Of a DNA stretch of 34,515 nucleotides, positions 1 through 7,254 are shown one piece after another. The stretch's first letter is position 1. Each line of letters starts with the position of its first letter. This DNA comes from an uncultured Actinomycetes bacterium (GTDB lineage: Bacteria; Actinomycetota; Acidimicrobiia; Acidimicrobiales; Microtrichaceae). The stretch is taken from assembly GCA_903868545.1 (NCBI GenBank), contig CAIPVR010000291.1, forward strand, positions 1 through 34,515. The letters are read 5' to 3'. Both the position numbers and the translations under genes were made by a program. The notes beneath the pieces were generated by a model, which saw only the letters and a list, made by a program, of their open reading frames with translations, did no database searches and was not told the origin of the DNA.

Positions 1-39
1 CGGTTTCCCGGGGCGTTCGGCGTGATTATCGGATTCAGA

Positions 40-116
<77 letters not shown>

Positions 117-127
117 GCGTGACGGTC

Positions 128-156
128 ACACTAGGCCCGCCGCGGCCCGCTGGCAA
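128..156 (-). promoter_or_regulatory. Promoter of the initiator tRNA
   Basis: On the minus strand a -35 box TTGCCA (156-151, 5 of 6 to TTGACA) is followed after 17 nt by a -10 box TAGTGT (133-128). Transcription would start near 121, about five bases before the mature tRNA end at 116. This is the clearest two-box promoter in the window. Confidence 0.7.
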
Positions 157-192
157 AGCGCGGCGCCTCCGGGAGCAGCGGCCGGCCCTCGC

Positions 193-198
193 TACCGT
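193..198 (+). promoter_or_regulatory. -10 box for a leaderless GNAT gene
   Basis: TACCGT matches TANNNT and lies 6 nt before the GTG at 205, so the transcript would begin at or next to the start codon. There is no Shine-Dalgarno sequence and no clear -35 box. Confidence 0.5.
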
Positions 199-204
199 GC
201 GGCG

Positions 205-771
205 GTGACCTCCGCCCTCCGCATCGTGCCCGCCGGCACCGACGACGTCGACCGGATCGTCGACCTCGTGCAGTCCGCCTACCGGGGTGAGGCGAGCCGG
301 GCCGGTTGGACCACCGAGGCGGACCTGCTCGACGGTTCGCGGGTCGACCGGGAGCTGGTGCACGCAGCGATCGGCGCACCCGACACCACGGTGCTGCTGG
401 CGCTCGACGCCGGCGATCCGGACGTCCCCCTCCTCGGATGTTGCGAGGTGCGCGCACCGGGTGACGGGCCCGCACATGCGCACTTCGGCATGTTCGCCGT
501 CTCACCGCAGCGGCAGTCCCGCGGCGTGGGCTCGGCGCTCCTGGCGGCCGCCGAGCGCTTCGCGTCAACGGCCGGTGCGGCGGTGCTCGACCTGTGGGTG
601 ATCGACCGGCGCCACGAGCTCATCGCCTGGTACCGCCGGCGCGGCTACACGCCCACCGGCCGGCACCACCCGTTCCCTTATGGCGACGAGCGGTTCGGCA
701 TCCCCCGCAGGACCGACCTCCGCTTCGCCGTGATGTCGAAGCCGCTCGTACCCGGCGACACGCGCTGCTGA
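205..771 (+). CDS. GNAT-family N-acetyltransferase
   Basis: A 188-residue single-domain GNAT protein that should transfer an acetyl group from acetyl-CoA to an unknown amine. The acetyl-CoA pyrophosphate-binding signature is QRQSRGVGSALLAAAE (Q/RxxGxG/A type) at about residue 100. Beta strands before it (HFGMFAVSP) and the following RRHELIAWYRRRGY region fit the fold, where the YRRRGY segment often closes the CoA site. The reading frame is open back to base 22, but that part crosses the tRNA gene. I therefore chose GTG at 205, supported by a -10 box 6 nt upstream. Substrate cannot be read from the sequence. Confidence 0.88.
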   Translation: MTSALRIVPAGTDDVDRIVDLVQSAYRGEASRAGWTTEADLLDGSRVDRELVHAAIGAPDTTVLLALDAGDPDVPLLGCCEVRAPGDGPAHAHFGMFAVSPQRQSRGVGSALLAAAERFASTAGAAVLDLWVIDRRHELIAWYRRRGYTPTGRHHPFPYGDERFGIPRRTDLRFAVMSKPLVPGDTRC

Positions 772-794
772 TCCAGCATCAACGCTGCTATTCT
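766..794 (+). promoter_or_regulatory. vapB1 leaderless promoter and small inverted repeat
   Basis: TATTCT (789-794) is a good -10 box exactly 6 nt before the ATG at 801, so the toxin-antitoxin transcript is probably leaderless. A small perfect inverted repeat TGCTG-ATC-CAGCA (766-778) overlaps the stop codon of the acetyltransferase gene and sits where a -35 box would be. It could be an antitoxin operator, but it is short. Confidence 0.5.
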
Positions 795-800
795 GCATGC

Positions 801-1034
801 ATGGCGGCGATCACCATCCGGGACGTACCCGACGAGGTCCGTGACGAACTCGCCGCCCGGGCAGCGCGCTCAGGGCGCTCACTGCAGGAGTACCTCCGAC
901 TGCACCTGATCGAGGTGGCCGAGCGACCGACGATGGAAGAAGTCGTCCGGCGCATCACGGAGCGGGTGGGGCGGACCGGCACGCGGGTCACGGCCCGGCA
1001 GATCCTCGACGACCTGCACGCCGACCGTCGGTGA
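801..1034 (+). CDS. vapB: VapB/FitA-like ribbon-helix-helix antitoxin
   Basis: A 77-residue antitoxin. Its start (MAAITIRDVPDEVRDELAARAA) has the beta strand followed by a helix typical of a ribbon-helix-helix DNA-binding domain, as in FitA and many VapB proteins. The charged C-terminal half (from about residue 45) would wrap the toxin. The gene overlaps the PIN toxin by 4 nt (GTGA), the usual translational coupling of such pairs. The family normally binds its own promoter with the toxin; the short inverted repeat at 766-778 is a possible site. I chose ATG 801 because it gives the standard length and has a -10 box 6 nt upstream. Confidence 0.88.
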   Translation: MAAITIRDVPDEVRDELAARAARSGRSLQEYLRLHLIEVAERPTMEEVVRRITERVGRTGTRVTARQILDDLHADRR

Positions 1035-1423
1035 CACTCGTCCTCGACGCCTCGACGATCTTCGCGGCGCTCATCGATCCCTCACCGCTCGGCACCTGGG
1101 CCCGTGAACTGGCAGTCGCCGAGCACCTCGCAGCACCCCACCTCCTACCGTCCGAGGTGGCCAACGTGCTGCGGCGACGGGCAGCCGCCGGGCAGATCTC
1201 GGAGGACACGGCCACGCTCGCGCACGCCGACCTGCTCGCCATGACGATCGAGTTGGTGCCGTACCGGGTCGTGGCCGAGCGGGCATGGACCCTCCGTCAC
1301 AACCTGACTGCGTACGACGCGTGGTACGTCGCGGTGGCGGAGCTCCTCGACGCGCCACTCGCCACGCTGGACCACCGGCTCGCCCGCTCGGAGGGCCCCC
1401 GCTGCCGGTTCCTCACCCCCTGA
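1031..1423 (+). CDS. vapC: VapC-type PIN-domain RNase toxin
   Basis: A 130-residue PIN-domain endoribonuclease, full length for VapC. The Mg2+-binding acidic residues are all present: D6 (LVLDAST), E42 (LPSEVAN), D96 (TAYDAWYV) and D114 (ATLDHRL). VapC toxins cut specific RNAs (tRNA or rRNA) when the antitoxin is degraded; the target here is unknown. The start GTG overlaps the antitoxin stop codon. It ends 18 nt before the convergent surE gene. Confidence 0.93.
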   Translation: MTLVLDASTIFAALIDPSPLGTWARELAVAEHLAAPHLLPSEVANVLRRRAAAGQISEDTATLAHADLLAMTIELVPYRVVAERAWTLRHNLTAYDAWYVAVAELLDAPLATLDHRLARSEGPRCRFLTP

Positions 1424-1441
1424 CCGGAGGCCCGAGGGCGG

Positions 1442-2317
1442 TCAGGACACGTCGTCGGGGGCCAGGCCCAGTTCGGGCCGCCGGAGGAGCCGGTGGTCGG
1501 TGGCGTCGGGCACCGTGTGGACCTCGTGGAGCTCGGCACCGGGCTCGAGGCGGACCTCGTAGCCCGACGCCTCGGCCGCACCAGTGATCGGTTCCGGCCA
1601 TGCCTCCACGATCCCGACCAGTGTGGTGAGTGCGGCCCAGCCGCGTTCCACCGCGCCCTGGTCGGTGTCCTCCGGCGGGTCGTAGCCGGTGGGTTCGAGT
1701 CGGAACTGCCACCGGTCGCCGTCGCGGTCGCCGAGCCGGGCCCGCACCGCGCCGAGCGGCGAGATCCTCGCCCAGCGGATGCCACGCACCTCCGACCGGT
1801 CGAGGGCCGGCACGTTCAGGTTGAGCGCCGTCCGCGGCGGCCCCTCGATCACCCGGGGCAGTACCTCGAGGGTCAGCGCGGCGGCCGTGTCCCACCGCCA
1901 GGTGTCGCCCGACTCGACCGACACCGCCAGACCGCTGATCCCGAAGTTCTGCCCGGCCAGCACGGCGCCGACCGTCCCCGAGTGCAGGATCGACCGGCCG
2001 GTGTTCAGTCCGGCGTTGATCCCCGACACGATGAGCTCAGGGGTGCCACCGAAGGCACCCAGCCGACCACCCACGACGCACAACGCGGGCGGGCCGTCGA
2101 GCGCCCACGCCTCCAACTCCGGCGCGTCGGGGATCTCGACCCGCCGCACCGCGAGCGGTTCGTCGGGCCGCAGGTCGCCGAGGGCGGCCCCGGCGCCGCT
2201 CCAGTTGGTGGAGGGCGCCACCACCACCACCTCGTGGCCGGCGGAGGCCACGGCCCGGGCGAGCACGTGGATGCCCTCCGACTCGATGCCGTCGTCGTTG
2301 GTCACCAGGATCCGCAC
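1442..2317 (-). CDS. surE: 5'/3'-nucleotidase SurE
   Basis: A 291-residue SurE phosphatase, which removes phosphate from nucleoside monophosphates (and short polyphosphate in some species) during stationary phase or stress. The N-terminus MRILVTNDDGIESEGI is diagnostic. Metal ligands are D8, D9, S40 (TNWSGAG) and N101 (VSGINAGLNTG). The protein is a little longer than the usual 250 residues because of a C-terminal extension (SGYEVRLEPGAELHEVHTV onward) that resembles the tail of other long SurE proteins. The start is GTG with a -10 box TAGGTT 6 nt upstream. It lies between two toxin-antitoxin modules but is transcribed on its own. Confidence 0.95.
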   Translation of the reverse strand: MRILVTNDDGIESEGIHVLARAVASAGHEVVVVAPSTNWSGAGAALGDLRPDEPLAVRRVEIPDAPELEAWALDGPPALCVVGGRLGAFGGTPELIVSGINAGLNTGRSILHSGTVGAVLAGQNFGISGLAVSVESGDTWRWDTAAALTLEVLPRVIEGPPRTALNLNVPALDRSEVRGIRWARISPLGAVRARLGDRDGDRWQFRLEPTGYDPPEDTDQGAVERGWAALTTLVGIVEAWPEPITGAAEASGYEVRLEPGAELHEVHTVPDATDHRLLRRPELGLAPDDVS

Positions 2318-2323
2318 GCCGGC

Positions 2324-2329
2324 AACCTA
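2324..2329 (-). promoter_or_regulatory. -10 box for leaderless surE
   Basis: TAGGTT on the minus strand ends 6 nt before the GTG start at 2317. No Shine-Dalgarno sequence is present, which agrees with a leaderless mRNA. Confidence 0.5.
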
Positions 2330-2370
2330 ACGCCCGCCGCGACGACGGCGACATGAACAGGCAACGACGC

Positions 2371-2772
2371 TCAGGAACCCACCACGACGAGGCCGACCTC
2401 CCTGGCGGCCCGGGCCTGCCGGACGTCGAACGTGCAGAACACCGTCGCGGGCCCTGCGCGCAGCGCCGAACCGATGTGGAGGGCGTCGAGTGACCGGCAA
2501 CCGGTGGACTCCGCGACACGCGCCGCCTCGCCCGCCGTCGCGGCGTCGAGCCCGACCAGTGCCATCGCATCGAGGTCGACCGACAGCTGGTGCCGCGCCC
2601 GGTCCACGTCGTCGCCGTCGAGATGGCGGGCCAGGTTGCGGCGCACCTCCACCTCGGTCAGACGCGACGTCACCAGGACGGGATCCGCAGCGAGGAGCTG
2701 CTCCGACAGCTCCGAGTCGTGCTCGTCGAGGTAACGCTTCAGGAGGGCGCTCGAGTCGACGTACAGCGTCAT
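2371..2772 (-). CDS. vapC: VapC-type PIN-domain RNase toxin (second module)
   Basis: A 133-residue PIN-domain ribonuclease. Acidic active-site residues are D6 (LYVDSSALLKRY), E40/E42 (RLTEVEV), D96 (CRSLDALHI) and D116 (TFDVRQ). The SSALLKRYLDE start and the SLDALHIGSAL motif place it in a different PIN subgroup from the toxin at 1031-1423, so the two modules are not a recent duplication. Its ATG overlaps the antitoxin stop by 4 nt. Confidence 0.93.
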   Translation of the reverse strand: MTLYVDSSALLKRYLDEHDSELSEQLLAADPVLVTSRLTEVEVRRNLARHLDGDDVDRARHQLSVDLDAMALVGLDAATAGEAARVAESTGCRSLDALHIGSALRAGPATVFCTFDVRQARAAREVGLVVVGS

Positions 2773-3029
2773 CCACGATCCTCGGTGAGCACGTCGAGGA
2801 CCGAGCGCTCCGAGGAGGCGCGGCGTGCCACCGGCGGGAGTCCACCATGACGCCGCGGCGGCTCCACCCAGCCCTCCTCGATCCCGCGGTCGAGTGCCGA
2901 ATCGGCGCCGTACGGGACCAGACGGGCGACCGGGCGGCCCCGATCGGTGACCACGAGGGACTCACCGGCACGGACCCGCCCCAGGTACTCCGACAGGTGT
3001 GACTTGAGCTCACGGACACCCACGACCAT
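2769..3029 (-). CDS. Phd/YefM-family antitoxin
   Basis: An 86-residue antitoxin. The N-terminal 40 residues (VGVRELKSHLSEYLGRVRAG, then VVTDRGRPVARLVPY) are a typical Phd/YefM DNA-binding domain. The C-terminal part (EEGWVEPPRRHGGLPP) is the toxin-binding tail common in antitoxins paired with PIN toxins. It precedes the toxin gene with an ATGA overlap. Autoregulation is very likely: a perfect 12-bp inverted repeat covers the promoter and the start codon (3028-3061). Confidence 0.92.
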   Translation of the reverse strand: MVVGVRELKSHLSEYLGRVRAGESLVVTDRGRPVARLVPYGADSALDRGIEEGWVEPPRRHGGLPPVARRASSERSVLDVLTEDRG

Positions 3030-3061
3030 GTGACCACATTATCACCGCCATGTGGTCACAT
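3028..3061 (-). promoter_or_regulatory. Operator and leaderless promoter of the second TA module
   Basis: ATGTGACCACAT (3028-3039) and ATGTGGTCACAT (3050-3061) are exact reverse complements separated by 10 nt. On the minus strand the -10 box TAATGT (3041-3036) overlaps one arm and sits 6 nt before the ATG at 3029. That start codon lies partly inside the arm. The other arm lies just upstream, toward the -35 region. A repressor bound here would block RNA polymerase, as expected for a Phd-type antitoxin. Confidence 0.8.
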
Positions 3062-3066
3062 TGCGC

Positions 3067-4020
3067 TCAGGCGACGCCGGCCTCCACCGCGGCCCTCGGG
3101 GTGTCGAGCACGATGCCGGTCTCCCGCTCGGACACGGCCCACAGCCGCTCGATGCCGGAGTCGAGGTCCCAGCGCCGCAGCACCGGCAGCTTCACCGCCG
3201 GCCCCCACGAGAAGAACCGCGGCCCGTAGAACTCGCCGCCGGCCGCCGACGGGTCGGTGGCGGCCCGGAGCTGGGGCCGTGCGCCCACCGACGCCGACAT
3301 CCCGGTACGGGCCGCCATCGTCTCCCAGAACGGTGCGGTGGGCCCGCCGCCACCCTCCCGCACCGTGCGCGCCTGCAGGTCGGTGTTCGACAGGCCCGGG
3401 TGCGCGATCAGGCTGGCCGCCTCCACCCCGGCGGCCCGGAAGTGGCGGTCGAGACCGAGGCCGAAGTGGAAGTTCGCGAGCTTGGCCTGGCCGTACGCCT
3501 TCCACGGCGCGTAGTTCCCGTGGAGGTGCGGGTTGTCGGGATCGAGCTGGCGGCCCTGGTGGTGGGCGATGCTCGTGACGGTCACCACCCGGGACCGCCC
3601 GGCCCGCAGCACGGGCTCGAGCAGCAGCGCCGTGAACGCCCAGTGCCCGAGGTGGTTCACGCCGAACTGCATCTCGAAACCGTCGGCGGTGCGCCGCTCC
3701 GGCATGGCCATCAGCCCGGCGTTGTTCACGAGCAGGTCGATCCGGTCGTGCGCCGCGGCGATGGTTCCCGCCGCCGCACGCACCGAGGTGAGGTCACCGA
3801 GGTCGAGCGGCACCACCTCCAGCGAGGCACCCACGCACCCGCTGCGGATGTCGGCCTCCGCGGCGGCCGCCTTCTCCTGGTCGCGGGCGGCCATCACCAC
3901 GTGGGCGCCCTTCGCGGCCAGCGCCCGGGCGGTCTCGAGGCCGAGGCCACCGTTGGCGCCCGTCACCACCGCCACGCGGCCGGTCTGGTCGGGCATGTCG
4001 GCCTGGGTCCAGGTGTGCAT
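3067..4020 (-). CDS. Short-chain dehydrogenase/reductase
   Basis: A 317-residue classical-type SDR using NAD(P)H. The cofactor motif TGANGGLG is at residues 20-27, NNAG at 98-101, the structural N121, catalytic S149 and the YxxxK pair Y175/K179. The length and the segment with LVNNAGLMAMPERRTADG resemble the retinol dehydrogenase/WWOX-like group that actinobacteria carry in many copies. Substrate unknown. The ATG at 4020 has TAGCGT 6 nt upstream, and the gene is divergent from the NADH dehydrogenase. Its stop codon lies 5 nt from the operator of the second toxin-antitoxin module. Confidence 0.9.
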   Translation of the reverse strand: MHTWTQADMPDQTGRVAVVTGANGGLGLETARALAAKGAHVVMAARDQEKAAAAEADIRSGCVGASLEVVPLDLGDLTSVRAAAGTIAAAHDRIDLLVNNAGLMAMPERRTADGFEMQFGVNHLGHWAFTALLLEPVLRAGRSRVVTVTSIAHHQGRQLDPDNPHLHGNYAPWKAYGQAKLANFHFGLGLDRHFRAAGVEAASLIAHPGLSNTDLQARTVREGGGGPTAPFWETMAARTGMSASVGARPQLRAATDPSAAGGEFYGPRFFSWGPAVKLPVLRRWDLDSGIERLWAVSERETGIVLDTPRAAVEAGVA

Positions 4021-4026
4021 GCGCCG

Positions 4027-4075
4027 ACGCTAACCGCGGGCACCCCACCGGGGCCGGGTGCCGCACCGGTAGCGT
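4027..4075 (+). promoter_or_regulatory. Divergent pair of leaderless promoters (SDR / NADH dehydrogenase)
   Basis: The same -10 hexamer, TAGCGT, occurs facing both ways: on the minus strand at 4032-4027 (6 nt before the SDR ATG at 4020) and on the plus strand at 4070-4075 (7 nt before the ATG at 4083). Both genes lack Shine-Dalgarno sequences. Confidence 0.55.
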
Positions 4076-4082
4076 GAGGCCC

Positions 4083-5348
4083 ATGTCGGAACGGCCCCGT
4101 GTGCTCCTCCTCGGCGCCGGCTTCGCCGGGCTGGGCGCGGCCCGGAAGCTCCGCAAGGCACCGGTGGACGTGCTGCTCGTGGACCGGCACGACTACCACA
4201 CGTTCCAGCCGCTCCTCTACCAGGTGGCCACCGACGTCCTCGACCCACCGACGGTGGGCCACCCGGTCCGCTCGCTGGTGCACCACCAGGACAACCTGAA
4301 CTTCGTGCAGGCCACCGTGGACGGCATCGACCTCGACGCGCGCACCGTCACCTTCGCCGACCGCGACCCGCTCACCTACGACCACCTCGTGGTGGGCCTG
4401 GGGGCCCGAGTGAACTTCTTCGGCGTGGACGGCGCCGCCGAGCACGCCTTCCCCCTCTACACGCTGAACGACGCCGTGCGGCTCAAGACCCACGTGCTGC
4501 GCCGCTTCGAGGAGGCCGCCCGCCACCCCGACCGGGTGGAGCCGGGTTCCCTCGACGTGGTCATCGTGGGCGGCGGCCCCACCGGCGTGGAGACCGCCGG
4601 GGCGATGTCGGAACTCCTGCTGCGGGTCTTCCCCGGCGACTACCCCGACCTCGACCTGTCGGGGCTCACCATCACCCTCGTGGACCACGGCACCCGCCTG
4701 CTCCCCATGTTCGACGAGGGCCTCAGCGCCTACACGAAGGACGCCCTCGAGGAGCGCGGGGTGACGGTACGCCTCGGGGAGAAGGTCGCGGCCATCGCCC
4801 CCGACGGCGTCACCCTCGGGACCGGCGAGGTGCTGCGGGCCGACACCACGGTGTGGGGCGCCGGCCTCCGGCCCTCCCCGCTCGCCGCCGCCCTCACCGA
4901 CGAGCTCCGCCACGGTCGGGTGCCGGTGGACGAGCACCTGCGTCTCGCCGATCACCCCGAGGTCTTCGTGGCCGGCGACCTGGCCTGGATCCCCGACGCC
5001 CCCGGCAGCGACACCGCCCTCCCCCAGCTCGGCTCGGTGGCCCTCCAGGCCGGCGAGCACATCGGGCGCACGATCGACCGGCTGACGCGGAAGCACAAGG
5101 TGCCCGAACCGTTCCACTACGTGGACAAGGGGACGATGGCCACCATCGGCCGCCGGGCCGCCGTGGCGCACATGCCGCCCGACCTGCACCTCACCGGCCG
5201 GGCCGCCTTCGCGCTGTGGGGCGCCGTGCACCTGGCGCTGCTCACCGGCGGCGACTCGCGCATGGCTGCGATGGTCAACTGGTCGTGGTCGTTCATGTCC
5301 CACGACCGACCGTCACGGATGATCATCGACCCCGACGACGAGGACTGA
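4083..5348 (+). CDS. ndh: Type II NADH dehydrogenase-like FAD oxidoreductase
   Basis: A 421-residue flavoprotein of the NDH-2 family, which passes electrons from NADH to membrane quinone without pumping protons. The FAD-binding GAGFAGLG is at residues 11-18 and the NAD-binding GGGPTGVE at about 162-169. The second FAD motif (EVFVAGDLAWI) is near 294. The LPQLGSVALQAGEHIGR helix is typical of NDH-2. The C-terminal stretch rich in W and hydrophobic residues (FALWGAVHLALL, NWSWSF) is the usual membrane anchor. An in-frame GTG at 4074 exists, but ATG 4083 is preferred because a -10 box lies 7 nt before it. The GH15 gene follows after 6 nt. Confidence 0.9.
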   Translation: MSERPRVLLLGAGFAGLGAARKLRKAPVDVLLVDRHDYHTFQPLLYQVATDVLDPPTVGHPVRSLVHHQDNLNFVQATVDGIDLDARTVTFADRDPLTYDHLVVGLGARVNFFGVDGAAEHAFPLYTLNDAVRLKTHVLRRFEEAARHPDRVEPGSLDVVIVGGGPTGVETAGAMSELLLRVFPGDYPDLDLSGLTITLVDHGTRLLPMFDEGLSAYTKDALEERGVTVRLGEKVAAIAPDGVTLGTGEVLRADTTVWGAGLRPSPLAAALTDELRHGRVPVDEHLRLADHPEVFVAGDLAWIPDAPGSDTALPQLGSVALQAGEHIGRTIDRLTRKHKVPEPFHYVDKGTMATIGRRAAVAHMPPDLHLTGRAAFALWGAVHLALLTGGDSRMAAMVNWSWSFMSHDRPSRMIIDPDDED

Positions 5349-5354
5349 ACGCCC

Positions 5355-7175
5355 GTGGCCGGACGCATCGAGGACTACGCGGTCATCGGCGACACCAACA
5401 CCGTGGCGCTGGTGGACCGCAGCGGCTCGATCGACTGGTGGTGCGCGCCACGCATCGACTCCGGCGCCGCGCTCGCCGCGCTGCTCGGCTCCTCCGAACA
5501 CGGCCGGTGGCTGATCACCCCCGACGCGGAGCACTCGGTCACCCGACGCTACGAGGACGACACCCTCGTACTTGAGACCGTGTTCCGAACCGCCGACGGC
5601 GAGGTGGCGGTCCTCGACTTCATGCCGCCGGAGGCCGCGAACCCCACCATCCACCGCATCGTGGAGGGCCGCTCCGGCAACGTCCGCCTCGACATGGAGC
5701 TGGTGGTCCGCTTCGACTACGGCTCGATCACCCCGTGGGTTCGGGCCACCGGCGACGGGCTCGTGATGGTGGCCGGACCCGACGGCCTGCGGTTCCACTC
5801 CCCCGTCCGCCTCGAGGGCCTCGACCACACCACGGTGGCGTCGTTCGAGGTGCACGAGGGCACCCGGCTCGCCTTCTCACTCACCTGGTTCCCCTCCGCC
5901 GACCATGCGCCACTCCCGCTCGACTCGCTGGCCGCCCTGCACCGCACCCGCCGCTGGTGGCACCGCTGGGTGGGACAGTGCCGCTACGAGGGCGAGTGGC
6001 GAGACGACGTGGTGCGGTCGCTCATCACGCTCAAGGCGCTCACCTACGGCCCCACCGGCGCCGTGTGCGCGGCGGCCACCACCTCGCTACCGGAGTCGAT
6101 CGGCGGGGTGCGCAACTGGGACTACCGCTACTCGTGGCTGCGCGACGCCACATTGACGCTGCAGGCGCTGCTCGTCTCCGGCTACGTGGAGGAGGCCACC
6201 GACTGGTCGCAGTGGCTCCGTCGCGCGGTGGCCGGCAGTCCCGGCGAGTTCCAGATCATGTACGGCGTGGGCGGCGAGCGGCGCCTCACCGAGCTCGAGC
6301 TCGACTGGCTGCCCGGCTACGAGGGTTCCGCGCCGGTGCGCATCGGCAACGAGGCCTCCACACAGTTCCAGCTCGACGTGTTCGGCGAGGTGATGGACGC
6401 CGCGTTCACCGCCACGCGCAACGCGCTCCCCGGCCAGGCCGGCTACGGCGGCGAGGTGATCGTCGCCCTCATGGAGCACCTCGAACGCGTGTGGGAGGAG
6501 CCCGACGACGGGATCTGGGAGGTGCGCGGGCCGCGGCGCCACTTCACCCACTCGAAGGTGATGGCATGGGTGGCCTTCGACCGCGCCGTGCGCCTCGCGG
6601 AGGCGAACGGCCGCTCCGACGGCGAACGGGTGCAACGGTGGCGCCGCCTGCGCGACGAGGTGCACGCCCAGGTGTGCGAGAAGGGTTTCGACCCCGCCCT
6701 CAACTCGTTCACCCAGTACTACGGGTCGAAGAACCTCGACGCGTCGCTCCTCATGCTGGCGATCGTCGGCTTCCTCCCCGCCGACGACCCCCGCATCGTG
6801 GGCACGGTCGACGCCATCCGGCGCACGCTCGTGACCGACGGGTTCGTCCGCCGCTACGAGATCGACGGCGACGGCGACGACGACGTGGACGGCCTGCCCG
6901 GCCAGGAGGGCGCGTTCCTCATGACCACGTTCTGGCTCGCCGACAACCTTGCGCTCATGGGCCGCACCGACGAGGCGACCGACCTCTTCGAGCGGCTGCG
7001 CGGCCTGCGCAACGACGTGGGCCTGCTCAGCGAGGAGTACGACCCGGTGGCAGGCCGGATGCTCGGCAACTTCCCGCAGGCGTTCTCCCACGTGGGGCTG
7101 GTGAACACGGCAGCGAACCTGTCGGCCGGCACCGAGTCGCCCTGCGTGACGCGCTCCATGCGCGCCGACGGCTGA
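5355..7175 (+). CDS. GH15 glucoamylase/trehalase-like hydrolase
   Basis: A 606-residue bacterial GH15 enzyme, full length, with the usual N-terminal beta-sandwich (about 1-250) and a C-terminal (alpha/alpha)6 barrel. Diagnostic segments are IEDYAVIGDTNTVALVDRSG at the start, VRNWDYRYSWLRDATLT, GIWEVRGPRRHFTHSKVMAW (E of WEVRG as general acid) and QEGAFLMTTFWLADN (E of QEGAF as general base). GH15 proteins of this type hydrolyse alpha-glucans such as maltooligosaccharides, or trehalose as in mycobacteria; the sequence alone does not decide. No signal peptide, so cytoplasmic. GTG start 6 nt after the NADH dehydrogenase stop, so co-transcribed. Confidence 0.92.
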   Translation: MAGRIEDYAVIGDTNTVALVDRSGSIDWWCAPRIDSGAALAALLGSSEHGRWLITPDAEHSVTRRYEDDTLVLETVFRTADGEVAVLDFMPPEAANPTIHRIVEGRSGNVRLDMELVVRFDYGSITPWVRATGDGLVMVAGPDGLRFHSPVRLEGLDHTTVASFEVHEGTRLAFSLTWFPSADHAPLPLDSLAALHRTRRWWHRWVGQCRYEGEWRDDVVRSLITLKALTYGPTGAVCAAATTSLPESIGGVRNWDYRYSWLRDATLTLQALLVSGYVEEATDWSQWLRRAVAGSPGEFQIMYGVGGERRLTELELDWLPGYEGSAPVRIGNEASTQFQLDVFGEVMDAAFTATRNALPGQAGYGGEVIVALMEHLERVWEEPDDGIWEVRGPRRHFTHSKVMAWVAFDRAVRLAEANGRSDGERVQRWRRLRDEVHAQVCEKGFDPALNSFTQYYGSKNLDASLLMLAIVGFLPADDPRIVGTVDAIRRTLVTDGFVRRYEIDGDGDDDVDGLPGQEGAFLMTTFWLADNLALMGRTDEATDLFERLRGLRNDVGLLSEEYDPVAGRMLGNFPQAFSHVGLVNTAANLSAGTESPCVTRSMRADG

Positions 7176-7179
7176 CCCC

Positions 7180-7241
7180 CCCCCGGCTCTGTGTCGCGCT
7201 CGAGAGGTAATCGATACCTGAGCGCGACACAAAGCCGGGGG
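7180..7241. terminator. Long hairpin between convergent genes
   Basis: An almost perfect inverted repeat. Arm 7180-7201 (starting CCCCCGGCT) pairs with 7220-7241 (ending AGCCGGGGG) over 22 positions with one C/A mismatch (7189/7232). A 3-nt bulge (7202-7204) follows, then AGGTA/TACCT and an ATCGA loop (7210-7214). It lies 5 nt after GH15 and 14 nt before the end of the convergent galM gene, so it should stop transcription from both sides. There is no U tract. The stem is longer than a terminator needs, so it may be a repeated palindromic element reused as a terminator. Confidence 0.75.
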
Positions 7242-7254
7242 TGGGTCCGGAGGC

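Noticed and set aside
7176-7184. Run of nine C residues after the GH15 stop codon as a slippage site
   Set aside because: It lies after the stop codon and mostly forms the base of the terminator hairpin.
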